Assembly (NCBI RefSeq): GCF_932526225.1
Contig: NC_064036.1
Coordinates: forward strand, 19,242,953-19,306,952
Origin: Nematostella vectensis
Lineage: Eukaryota; Cnidaria; Anthozoa; Actiniaria; Edwardsiidae
DNA: 64,000 nt
Direction: 5' to 3'
Part shown: one piece after another, positions 1 to 11,361 of the stretch
How positions within the stretch are numbered: the first letter of the stretch is position 1
Layout of the letters: every line of letters begins with the position of its first letter
The notes under the pieces: generated by a model
Databases searched by the model: none
What the model was told of the DNA's origin: nothing
The model's input: the letters and a program-made list of their open reading frames with translations, nothing else
Program-made: the position numbers and the translations under genes

Positions 1-884
1 ACAGTTACCTAAAGCACCACTTTATAAAGAAACGTTGAAACCGAAAAAATAGGGCTAGAACGTTCTGACCGCATACGGTTGTGTTCAATGCCTTTTTTTA
101 ATAGAAAGTGTGCTTATAGTCTATCATAACACTACATCACACTACATTATATAAGAGAAAGAAGAGATTCAAGGTGCGAATTGTACAAAGCAACCATTTT
201 GGGCACCTCGTCGTGTCGTTGGCCGAGGTCATTATTGTCAAATACTGTCACTAAACTGTCTACTTATCGCAGCTACATATCTGAATGTGTAACGACAGCT
301 TTGAGCTCAGGTCGATCTTCAAAGGCTGTAGAAAATGTTAATTTAAAAACTGTACTTGGATCAGGAAAGCCTTCGATATATATGATATGCAGATTGCATT
401 TAGCTTGTTTTGGTAAACTAGTGTTTTAGGAAAGAGATAGTATCCGTTTTTGTACTCTGGACACCGCGTCCTATCATATTTAAATAAAAAATAAAAGTGG
501 AATTTGAAAGTCTCTAGTTGATCTTAGTTTTGAGAAAGGAAACATTCGTGCAAGCAGCTTTAATTGCTGGCGATGACAGCCAATGTTGCTAGTCAAGCAA
601 TATTGGCGTAGTTTAAAGGATCGACTTTGACAATCTACATATACCACGGCGAGGATAGTTTTTATATAAAAATGTTACTTACGCTACGATTTTTTGTCCT
701 GAAGAATTCGGGGGCAGTCGCACTTTCGTTACAAAGTAAATATACACCGTGAAGAAATCCTTTTGCATCTTGTCGAATTTACTCACAAAAAAATTTACTC
801 TGAGCTGGATTGGTGACGGTAGCATTCTTGAAAAATACCGCTACCAGTGCAACTGCCCCTTTAATTGTCGCATTGTCGTACCTA

Positions 885-1012
885 GTGTCGCGCGATGCAC
901 GTTGGTGAGGTTGAAGAAGGGCACGGTGCATGACGGTCAGGATCCGTCCACGCATCAGGGTTCCTCCTGTGGATGTCCGCGCAGCAGCAAATAACGACTG
1001 GGTACGAGTCTG
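885..1012. repeat. Dispersed repeat fragment with relatives near 9504-9560 and 10186-10228
   Basis: The stretch ending in CAAATAACGACTGGGTACGA is matched, inverted and with a few substitutions, at 9504-9560. The motif GTGCATGACGGTCAGGAT inside it recurs inverted at about 10190-10210, just before a hammerhead element. This looks like debris of one interspersed family; no coding capacity is visible. Confidence 0.45.
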
Positions 1013-1424
1013 TTATTGTTGAGAGGGCCGTAAAAACGTTAGAAAAACGTAGGAAAAAAACACCGGACAGCCTTTATCTGCTGGTGTGCGTCGGACCTTT
1101 TGGTCTGCGTCGACAGTTGACTATGAAATAAGATCTTTAAAAGAAAACGTCGACAAGACTTATACCTGCCTTCTTCTGTATACGAGTTTTTTAAAGAGTC
1201 TGTTTCGCCATCGTGGGTTGCGCGTGTGATGTCTAATCCCTTGGCTGGACACGGGCGTAGCTACCGTGCAAATTGCAGTAAGAAATATTTGCTAATAGCA
1301 CTCTCTCTCTAGAACTTGACCAAAGTCTCAAGTCTAGCTGCAACAGTGTGCGGATCCTAGCTTTCCAACAGTGTTTTGCGGTCCCATCTCTAATCACTCG
1401 TCGCTGTGCTAATACGAGCACAAA

Positions 1425-1790
1425 TTGATGGCTGCAAGTATTTTTCATAAAAAATACAGTTATGAGCATATTGGGAGAGTGCCCGAGGACATTATTAGAT
1501 CTTGGGGAATAATTGAGTGCTGTGCTTATGGATATTTGCAAGCAAAAGTGGATTTCTTGTTAGGCTTTCCCTGCTAGCGAGGCCTATTTTAACGGTATTA
1601 TAATACAGAGAAAAAGGCCTCTGCTAGCAGGGAATGTTAGGCTTTGCCTGGATGAGAAAATGTTTTTTTTGATAAATCACCACAGCAATCCTAAATGCTG
1701 TCTTTTCTGAAACCAAATTGATTGCAAAATTGTTTACACTGCTTTTCTGGGTCTGTATGACCTGGAATTGATTTGTTTGGCTTTGGAAAT
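1425..1790. repeat. Dispersed repeat, second copy near 28040-28310
   Basis: Positions 1515-1780 and 28155-28310 share an ordered series of short matches (GCTGTGCTTAtGGATaTTTG against GCTGTGCTTAcGGATgTTTG, then a CTTAAACCAAATTtAT-like block and a CTGcTtTTCTGGgT-like block). The copies are diverged and this one is interrupted by a small inverted-repeat insertion at 1569-1635. Family unknown. Confidence 0.45.
1569..1635. mobile_element. Tiny non-autonomous inverted-repeat element with 10-bp flanking duplication
   Basis: The ends CCCTGCTAGCGAGGCCT and AGGCCTCTGCTAGCAGGG are near-perfect inverted repeats. GTTAGGCTTT occurs immediately before (1559-1568) and after (1636-1645), as expected for a target-site duplication. 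The right end carries three extra bases (AAT). The superfamily is not assignable; an 8-10 bp duplication is typical of hAT or Mutator-like elements. Confidence 0.55.
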
Positions 1791-3216
1791 GGGGTTGGAG
1801 CATCAGAATAAAGGCATCGGATGAATGCATATCTTCAAGACCATTTTTCTCTTAGACTGATGCCTTAGTATCTTTATCTTGTTGTGTTTATTTTGCATTA
1901 AGGATTTTTTTTTTTGGTTGTGGGTACCTCTCAAGGCCGGTACAGGCCGGCTGAGGTGTCAATGGGTTAAATGCTTGCATTGTCTTTGATCGCGAACGAC
2001 GCATGATTGTCTTGCTGAGACGTAGACAGGGAATACTATTGTTAATTTCTTATGCTAAATTGTACCAGAACCGGACGTCAAGCAGGAAGTCGCTGGCAGT
2101 TAGGATCCGACATATACGTGCTTAGTTTCCCAAGTGATACGATTTGATTTGCCACTGTTTTAATGTAAAAGGCTTTTGAAAAATGCCATATCCCCGTTTT
2201 TGATTGGCTGGATTTTTTGCCAAGATGTCAGTGTTGAATGACAACTATCGAAAACAGAGACGTAACAGAAATCCTCCATGGATTACATTAGTAGCCTAAT
2301 AGTTTTGATGGAATCACACTAGAATTATACCGGGAGTTCTTTTGAGAAGAATTCTTCTTTCACATATAGTTGATGGGTCACGGGTATAGGATGTCGCGTT
2401 ATGATTAGATAGCAATTAGTACAGAGAATAACAAAACACATTTCTCATCCTTATCCAATATAAATCACTTAGGTGTCGTAAAATGCGTATTAAAACATAA
2501 AGGCTTTCATTTGAGTCCTCTGTTTGAGCACGTTTAATTAAACTTCTTCATTCCAGCTTATTTGTTCATTTTGGCTTTATTTCTCATTTTTTATTATTAT
2601 GTGCCATTTTAATTGGCTTGTGTCTTTTTATAAGAAATATAAAAGCTTTGAGTCAATATTGATTAGTCACTGTCATTCAAACTTTTAGTGGTTGCGCATT
2701 TATGAGAAGTCAAACTAAACGATGTTGCTTTGTGGTAGATTAGAACAATTAAAAGCGGAAAATATGTAATGGAATTAATGAAATGACATTTGGTGAAACA
2801 GTAGCACAAATAAATGACTTATAATACACAAAGCCAAGAAATCAATGATCTTTCGCAATTTTCGTTTTTGACTACCGCTATCTGTTCTTGCGTTATACCC
2901 GATTGGTTGGATTAAATAAAAACGACTTAGTAGTATGATCTCTTTTAAAGCTGGGAAAAGCATTACCGCAAGCCCTTATTTAAATATTTGCGGTCTAATG
3001 TGTGAAATACCGTTTAGTTTACAGCTTATGTTTCTTCATGCGATACAATCAGCCAGATCATGAACAATTATTCACTCATTTTAATAAAGAAAAAAATATT
3101 TCAAATGGAAAGAATAAAACTAATAAGGCACCATTCATTGTTTGTTTTAATAAAACAAAAAGTTTTAAAGAAGCAAAAACAGCAATAAAATATAGTTTAC
3201 GATGGTAGATGGTGAA

Positions 3217-4266
3217 TCAGGCAGATGTGGGTTGGTTGATATGATAGTGTTCTAGTGTCGTGCTAGAAAATGACTGGGTTCTGTTTGAGTCGGATGGCGA
3301 CCAGCTACCCTTAAACATCTGTTTAAAGTTTGTCTTGAGTCTTTTGTCCATGAACAGATAGATCAAGGGGGCCAGGCCAGCACTAATATACGTAAACGTC
3401 TGTACCCAAAGCTCAAGACAAATATTGCTGACGCTATTCTCACGCCGACTCAAGATGGCCACTACAATTCCATAGGGCACCCAAGCCACGATAAAAGCAA
3501 AGCTGAGTGCAATACTCGAAAAAGTAAACGAGATGTTTTCCACGGTTTGTTTGTGTCCAAACATGGCATGAATGGCTTCACGGTGGGTTTTTATGTGTAC
3601 TGCAGCTAAGCGAAAAAACTGCGTTTCCACTGTACAACACACAGTTGTCCATATGGTGATGACAGCGATTCTGGCTGTCACAAATGCTTTGTTGACTTCT
3701 TTATCTTCGCCAAGAATAATGCAGTGATATTTCAAAGGCCCTACTGAGACGAATGTAACCACAGCTACCGCTGCTCCCCAGATAGCTGCTGCTGAAATAC
3801 AAGCGAGTTTAACGTCCAGTTTTCGCTGATGGGGGAATTTGGTGAGCGCTTCGTATCTGTCAAAACCGATAAGAGCAAGGGTCGCCAGAGTTACGAAGTT
3901 GCAAGCGGTTTTTAAGTCGAACGTCACATCAAAGAGTAGTATGGTCTGCGGTCGACTGCAGTTGATGTAATGCTCAAAGTCTGCCACAAGAGCGGCTTCC
4001 ATAGGTAAAGTGATTAACAGCGTGGCCAAGTTTGCAAGTATGAGGTTGAATATGAGGATCTTGTCAGGCGATCGTTGATGTTTCCACTCAATGTTTACGG
4101 TAAATCCCAGAAGAATATTAGCCGCCACCGTGACAACAGCGATAATACTAAGATAGAGAATCCTCCCAAGAATCGCATCGCATGTAGGAGCCAACGTAAA
4201 TCCAGAGTCCATGCTTTTATTCAGGTCCAAAGTGAAATTAAAGAGGCAAGAAGTGTTGTTTGCCAT
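3217..4266 (-). CDS. Orphan class A (rhodopsin-like) G-protein-coupled receptor, intronless
   Basis: Plasma-membrane receptor of 349 residues read from a single exon. Seven hydrophobic segments are visible with class A landmarks: Asn50 in TM1 (VAANILLG), NLILAN at 74-79 in TM2, Cys103 before TM3 and Cys182 in loop 2 for the conserved disulfide, DRY at 136-138, WVP at 262-264 in TM6, and APLIY at 299-303 in TM7. N-glycosylation sequons lie in the N-terminus (NNTS, NFT). Two family-defining positions are altered: the sodium-site Asp of TM2 is Asn79, and NPxxY in TM7 reads APLIY. It could be an amine- or peptide-like cnidarian orphan; the ligand cannot be told. The start is the first in-frame ATG before the extracellular tail. 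No neighbouring gene forms a cluster with it. Confidence 0.88.
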   Translation of the reverse strand: MANNTSCLFNFTLDLNKSMDSGFTLAPTCDAILGRILYLSIIAVVTVAANILLGFTVNIEWKHQRSPDKILIFNLILANLATLLITLPMEAALVADFEHYINCSRPQTILLFDVTFDLKTACNFVTLATLALIGFDRYEALTKFPHQRKLDVKLACISAAAIWGAAVAVVTFVSVGPLKYHCIILGEDKEVNKAFVTARIAVITIWTTVCCTVETQFFRLAAVHIKTHREAIHAMFGHKQTVENISFTFSSIALSFAFIVAWVPYGIVVAILSRRENSVSNICLELWVQTFTYISAGLAPLIYLFMDKRLKTNFKQMFKGSWSPSDSNRTQSFSSTTLEHYHINQPTSA

Positions 4267-5476
4267 GGCGAAAATGGTACGTCCGCTTCTCGCTATTCTT
4301 CTGCCGCCGCTTTCAGGCTAATAACTTCCCCGCTATTCCAAAACTCGTTAAATTAACATTAGGTGTTTGTTTGATGTTCATTTAGAAGGTTTCAGCTGGT
4401 TTTGTTCGTCAAATCCGGCTTGTCAATGCTACCAGTGTAACCCGTCACTTCTCTTATCTGCCGTCCGCTGCATTCTGACTCTCATGATTGCGATAGGCGT
4501 TTCTCATGGGCTGCAAGCTCCAATCCAGTTTATAATTGAAGAGGACGATTCACGCTGCGTCGCAACGTGTGTTGAACCTTCTAATAAACGCGTCAAGTTA
4601 TGAAAAGTCTGTTCTGTGGTGGATTATAGACCGCTATGGATATCCCCGTGACCTTGCCCCAGAATCAAGAATCAAATGCGAAACCAAATCCAAACAAGTG
4701 TATGTATGACGTTTTGCTGACAACTCAACGCAAGATAAACATTGCTTATGCATTATTTATATCGCGATTACAGAAAACAGCCGATATTAGACTCCTGTGA
4801 ACGTCTTGTAACGTAACCCTTTAAAATAGACCAAGTTGAACCACAAAGGGTCAGGAATTGTTTATGCGCGTAGAGAAATATACACGCCTAAAAGAGAATC
4901 ACAGATACAGATACGGGTTTTATAATGTAAATAAGACATCACGAAACTCCTACAGGGCAGAGTCATTAGATTCCTGATCTGACACGGTATGCACACAAGT
5001 TAATTAAGATTGTTTAATGTATTTATCAGTTTTTATTGGATCTGAGAGTCGTCTTTGAATGGTTGTGCAACTACTCCCTATTCGGTTCCTACTATCACAA
5101 TCTATTTATCGAAAAAGAGGAATTCTTTCACGGTAGGCATTCAAACGTTTGCCTTATTCCCTGACAACAAGTAAAGCGACGGGGAAAAGCATAAACAGGC
5201 TGACATGCTGTGTTGCTGTCTCTAGGAGACTGGAGGGCTCGGTGTGCGATGCGTCTGACAGGTCATGTTAGCCACACTTGACAAGAGGAAAGACATTTGC
5301 GCGCGCTGTCTCCTGGGAAAGGCCCACGCACTTCCGTCGTGAGCTTCAGCGGATCTCTTATTGGTTAACGGGGGACTTAGACGTGGAAGCCTGTGAATGA
5401 TGTAATATCCGGTGCATATCAGACATCTGCTGAAGTGAGAGGACGGGTGAAGAATTTGATGATATATGATTATTTT

Positions 5477-5511
5477 CATTTTGAAAACCATATGTTATGG
5501 TTTTCAAAATG
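5477..5511. repeat. Perfect 16-bp inverted repeat (hairpin)
   Basis: CATTTTGAAAACCATA (5477-5492) is followed by TGT and then its exact reverse complement (5496-5511). No open frame, U-tract or transposon ends surround it, so its role is unknown. Confidence 0.7.
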
Positions 5512-5744
5512 AGTATATCTTGAGCAAGATAGGCGTTTTATAGGTATTTGCTTGTCGTCATTTTGAATTTAGCCAAAAATGTCCTTTTTTATTGCTTGTC
5601 ACTTCCATAAACGAATCAATAGAATCAATAAAAAAGTATGTAGGTTCTTGATCTCTAGGTTCTTATACGCGTACACGTGTGTTTACAGTGTACAGATTAT
5701 CAGATGACGCACCCTCTTAAACCAAACACAGGGAGCCCGTTAAG

Positions 5745-5975
5745 GCCCTGTCACACGTAGACTTTTCGACTGCAACTTGTTTCGCTAAAAAAATTGACGT
5801 AGCACGCGCCCTGTCACACGTGAAGTTTTTCCTGCGACTTGGAGCAATTTGTTGCAGAAAGTAGAAGAGCGTTCTACTTTTCGTGCGACTTGGAGAAAGA
5901 ACAAGTTGCAAGAGGAGTGTCACACGCAAAAATAGTGCGCGTGCGACTTGCAATTATTTTTCGCAAGAGGAAAGC
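5745..5975. mobile_element. Probable miniature-element remnant with TGTCACACGT modules
   Basis: CCCTGTCACACGT occurs at about 5752 and 5809, GTGTCACACGC at about 5919, and GCGACTTGGAG at about 5834 and 5884, with complementary GTGCGACTTGC near the right end. A similar module (ATTCACACGTGCGACTGGGT) recurs at about 55341. The organisation resembles a MITE, but I could not define the ends or a target duplication. Confidence 0.35.
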
Positions 5976-8175
5976 GTACGTGAGGGTTCCCAAATAGAAC
6001 CCCGGGACTGGGCTAGGTTGACATATAACAAGCACATATACAAAGGCTTTTTGGATTTCATTCAAATTCATTTTTTTTTTCATAACGACAATTTCCGTTT
6101 TAGAGTCCGTAAGCTTCTGAAAAAAAAAATGCATTTTTCTATGTAATATCCTCAGAATGATACCTAATGATAATTTAATATTTTCTTTGCGAAATTCTAC
6201 ACATGCTTGTGCCCAGTCCCTATAATTTGAAAGAGGCGTAAACATTGGTCACTTCACAAAGAACCTACCCAGGATCCTTTGTGAGCCTGCATCGTCAATC
6301 AACTCGCACTGAGTTTTCCCGGTTTTTTCCTCTTTATTTTCCCCTCATTTAAAGACTGGAAACGAAACTGAGCCATCGTTAAGACCTGCCAAAATAAACA
6401 ACACTGTGCAAAAAATAACCCAATTCTTATCCTCAGCACCCAGACTTTCCTTTTCTTATCACTGAAATAGCCTATCTCGTAACTGATAAACGCCGACATT
6501 TTTTTTTTGTCCTTGCAGCGCGGGCGGCTACGATAATTGTAGGTAGTAGTATGCTTATTTGTACTAGCGAAAATTTACATCGTTGATAACATCGGGAAAA
6601 AAACAATTACGAATTTTGCGGTCAAGGGGGACTGCTTTAAACTATTCATGATTATTCCTCCAAATTAGATTGAGGTAATCGAAGAGCAGATCGCGCTAGT
6701 GGCACCGCGCCACATCTCAGGAAAGCCGACTGTTTTCGGGATTATTGCGCTAGAGAATCATGAAAAATCTCCTTCTCAAGACGGTTATCAGACTGATATT
6801 CGCCAAATTTGGTAAGTATGAGCTCATTCTATTAGCAGATACATAAATGTATAGAGCTGGCGAATATGCATTCCAAAAGTCAGGAACTTGAGGGAAAATG
6901 AGCAAAGTTGCGTTCGTTTTTTGATAGCACCTTTCTCGTTTGTTGCTGTCATTGATGCATGGACATCATTCGAACAGTGTAAAGGGATAGAATATTTTAA
7001 GACGTTAGTTCCGCTATCTAAGCAACAAGCTATTGTGGTACTTCTGTGGTCATTACTTGATTTACTAAAAACGAGCATGGAATATCGTAAAAATAAATAA
7101 TATGCACAAAGACGTCGCTCGAGGCATTCAGTGTGGGGCCCCATATCTTGCTAGCCCAGTAAGTTATGTTCTAGGATAAATGATTTATTTTTAGACCAAC
7201 TTTGAAGGCAGAATTATCAATTTGAAAAAAAAGGGTCGAAACAATGTATAGCTGAAAGGGGACTGGGCTACCTAATAAAATAACAAATTTTTGGATTATC
7301 CCTTTACTAGAACCTGAATTTTATTTTTTTATTTTTATATAGTATCTTACTTGGAAATATTGTTTAGCCTAACTGTTAAGCTGTTTTCCTTAATACAGAG
7401 AATACATGTTCTTATGGGGTGTATGACTAGATTCGATTATCTATCACTACTAAGCAAATATTGAACACTCAAGCGCTTTAAAACAAACATCTAATCGCAT
7501 GTTATCAAAATTACAATCTTTCCTAACTAATCTTAACTAATCTTTCCCTTTTCTTTTTCTTATCTCTCTCCCGGCTTTCTCGACCGCAAACAGCCTGATA
7601 TCTTACAAATATCTCCCAGATGTTCGGTTAATAGAACATCAAAGAGCTTGGACATAAAGGCTTAATCAGCTTATTCAACGTTGATAAATTACTAAATTAC
7701 GACAAGTGAAGCGAAATGGAAATCTCGCTGGACAGCTTTTTAACAAAAGCAACTCGAAAATTATTTTGTACTCAGCTTGTAGCAGTATATTTGTTTTAAG
7801 TCATACTATAAGTTATTCGTATACAATAACAGTTTTTATTGTTTATAAGGAAATATTTTTTCATTCAAATTTTTTGCTTTGCATTTATTGGTATATTTCT
7901 AAATAAATTGTTTCAAATTAGTTGATATAAAGTACAAAGTCAACATCAAGCCGTTATATATTAAGTGCTAATGAAATTTGAATAATTCACCGTTTGCCGG
8001 CTATATGTTTTGGAAAAAATGTCTTAAACACGTTTCACATATTGACAGACTAGAATATCATTTGTTCTTGCTATCCAAAATGGCGCGAAATATCTGAGGC
8101 CCTTGGAACGAGGTAAAGATTCTCTTACTTACAGTGCTTACAGGCTATTTATTTATCCTGAAAATATTTTGAGTA

Positions 8176-8584
8176 CCTTATTACACTTGATTTTCGCGAC
8201 GCCAAAATTTCGGGATTTTGAGTGGCGATATTTCGCGACACTTTATTTTCGCGATTTTCATATTTTCGTAAAAACCAGATCACTTTATTTTCGCGATTTC
8301 GGGATAATAATAAAATCAAGCAAAACAAGTGGAATTAAAATGTACTGTAAACGTCAAAAATGAAACAATATGTAACAAAAAGATGCGTGGGGTAAATTTA
8401 GTTTCATAAAAATCTAAAATACAAGTCTAACTCAACCCCTTACCGTACCATATGTACAGCTTATTAAACGGTCAATATTCCCCCAAAGGCTTCTTATGTT
8501 CTCACTTAATTTTCGCGCATCCTCATTTTCGCGACACTTAATTTTCACGTCACTTTATTGACGCGAAAATTAAGTGTAATAAGG
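8176..8584. mobile_element. MITE with CCTTATTACACTT inverted ends and TA flanks
   Basis: The left end CCTTATTACACTTGATTTTC and the right end GAAAATTAAGTGTAATAAGG are inverted repeats, each flanked by TA (8174-8175 and 8585-8586), consistent with a Tc1/mariner-type non-autonomous element. The interior is rich in TTTTCGCG motifs. A second, inverted and diverged copy lies at 33751-34151. No transposase is encoded. Confidence 0.65.
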
Positions 8585-8847
8585 TACACAGAGATTAATG
8601 TTACGAGGGATGCTGAAAACCCCAACGTGTCAAGGAAAAATGTTGATACGCGCGTCAGATTAAATCGAGTATGCTCATGTTATATGTCGTTGTAAAGCTT
8701 AATAAATGGGAAATACGATAATCCTTTTTGTTTCTAGGTTTGATGAAATGCTTTATTTTTTTTTAACGGGTTTTAATCACGGGCTTGTTCCCAGCCAATC
8801 ACATCCCTTTAAAAACCTAGCGTGTCTAGACTATCCGGCAGATCATT

Positions 8848-10227
<1,380 letters not shown>

Positions 10228-10511
10228 GTTTTAGACTAGCAAAGGTCGCATGCGTGATCCGCGCAATTGGCATCACGCTAGCCCGGTCGCAGTTCTAGAT
10301 CCCACATGGGTCTAAGCTGTGGTTTAAAGCACTTCGTTCGAGTCGAAGTCGCCCTGCAAACCGGCTATGCCATGCTGACGAGTCCTAATAAGGACGAAAC
10401 AGCTGTCCATGGTTGCCGAACTGCACGGGTAATAGACTGTGCTAGCGTCCAGTCTTGGCCCGACTAGTGCCAATGTGTGTATGCTAGTGTGCTTTTAAAG
10501 TCCACATTTAG
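10228..10511 (+). mobile_element. Hammerhead-ribozyme element, single unit (retrozyme-like or Penelope-associated)
   Basis: This unit runs from TTTTAGACTAGCAAAGG to GTCCACATTT and shares both ends with the second unit at 57994-58285. It has a hammerhead ribozyme at 10362-10418 and no coding capacity. It lacks about 30 bases present just before the ribozyme in the 57-58 kb copies (ATGAAGTTTAACTGAGGC). Small hammerhead-bearing retroelements are known in metazoans and Penelope-like elements carry related ribozymes; assignment to one of these is inference. Confidence 0.7.
10362..10418 (+). ncRNA. Type I hammerhead self-cleaving ribozyme, intact core
   Basis: All core elements are present in order: CUGACGA (10375-10381), stem II GUCC/GGAC with a UAAUAA loop (10382-10395), GAAA (10396-10399), a minimal stem III AC(AGCU)GU, and the cleavage triplet GUC ending at 10407. 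Stem I pairs 10370-10374 (CCAUG) with 10408-10412 (CAUGG), then after an internal loop 10362-10365 (CGGC) with 10415-10418 (GCCG). The very short stem III is typical of metazoan hammerheads that cleave best as dimers. Confidence 0.9.
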
Positions 10512-10792
10512 GTAGAATATTAGCATTATCGGTATAAAATTAGCATTATCGGTATTATATTAGCTTGTATTAAATAATGTAATATTAGCATTATCGGTAT
10601 AATATTAGCATTATCGGTATAATATTAGCATTATCGGTATCATATTAGCATCATCGGTATCATATTAGCATTATCGGTATCATATTAGCATTATCGGTAT
10701 CATATTAGCATTATCGGTATCATATTAGCATTATCGGTATCATATTAGCATTATCGGTATCATATTAGCATTATCGGTATCATATTAGCGGC
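10512..10792. repeat. 20-bp tandem repeat (TATTAGCATTATCGGTATCA)
   Basis: About 13 copies. The first few are irregular and interrupted by TTGTATTAAATAATG; the later ones are nearly identical. The array begins immediately after the conserved end of the hammerhead element. Confidence 0.95.
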
Positions 10793-10853
10793 TTGTACTG
10801 CGCTCTTGCATAGAATCCACATCTTGCGCAATTTATGAGAAAAAAAAACGTAT

Positions 10854-11066
10854 CCAGGTTCATGTGAGATGTCTTGAGGTTATTCCTCTCAAATTGAAAA
10901 TATGATGAGAATCGTTTGAGAGCTTATAGATTATGTAGGGCGAAGAAATAAACTGCATTTTGAAATTAGTAGTTTATTTCGTCGCTCTACATAATCTATA
11001 AGCTCTTAAACGATTCTAACCTTATTTTAAATTTGAGAGGAAGACATTTCACATGAACCTAGCTGG
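10854..11066. mobile_element. Long palindromic element (foldback or MITE-like)
   Basis: The left arm, from CCAGGTTCATGTGAGATGTC through GAGCTTATAGATTATGTAGG, is repeated inverted in the right arm ending ACATGAACCTAGCTGG. The arms are about 95 bases at roughly 85-90 percent identity around an A/T-rich centre. A loose direct repeat (GCGCTCtTGCaTAGAA about 10800; GCGCTCgTGCgTAGAA about 11087) lies outside the arms. It sits about 300 bases before the first visible Ly6 exon, probably in the first intron. Confidence 0.65.
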
Positions 11067-11361
11067 AGACGAACAAACATAGCGCGCGCTCGTGCGTAGA
11101 ACTGGATGCGCAATGCAATTCAGAAGAATAACTTTAAACAGCTTTTTGAGCAAGCATTTATATTTTTGTCAGTCATTTAGAATAACTATTCTATGATTGG
11201 TTTGCTTGTTCCTAATTCATACGCCTTCTGATTCGACCACGCTGTGTGCACTCGTCACTTTATAAAAAGTATTCTTGCTAGAAGTAGGGTGACAAAAATC
11301 CCAAATTATTATTTTTAGCTGTTATAGTGTGCCACTTGCTTTAATGCACTTTCTCTTCCAG

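Larger units (their letters stand above)
1..3216. other. No gene recognised
   Basis: AT-rich non-coding DNA. The longest open frames are about 100 codons, show no domain, signal peptide or splice-site support, and overlap dispersed repeats. The recognisable content is three repeat or element fragments listed separately (885-1012, 1425-1790, 1569-1635). Confidence 0.6.
4267..8175. other. No gene recognised
   Basis: About 3.9 kb of AT-rich DNA. Short open frames here lack domains and codon bias. The only structure I see is a perfect hairpin (5477-5511) and a repeat with recurring TGTCACACGT and GCGACTTG modules (5745-5975). Confidence 0.55.

Noticed and set aside
749-994. 81-codon cysteine-containing open frame
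   Set aside because: No signal peptide or domain, non-ATG start, and it overlaps a dispersed repeat.
4367-4603. 78-codon open frame with hydrophobic stretch next to the GPCR
   Set aside because: No signal-peptide pattern or homology recognised; lies in the likely promoter of the minus-strand receptor.
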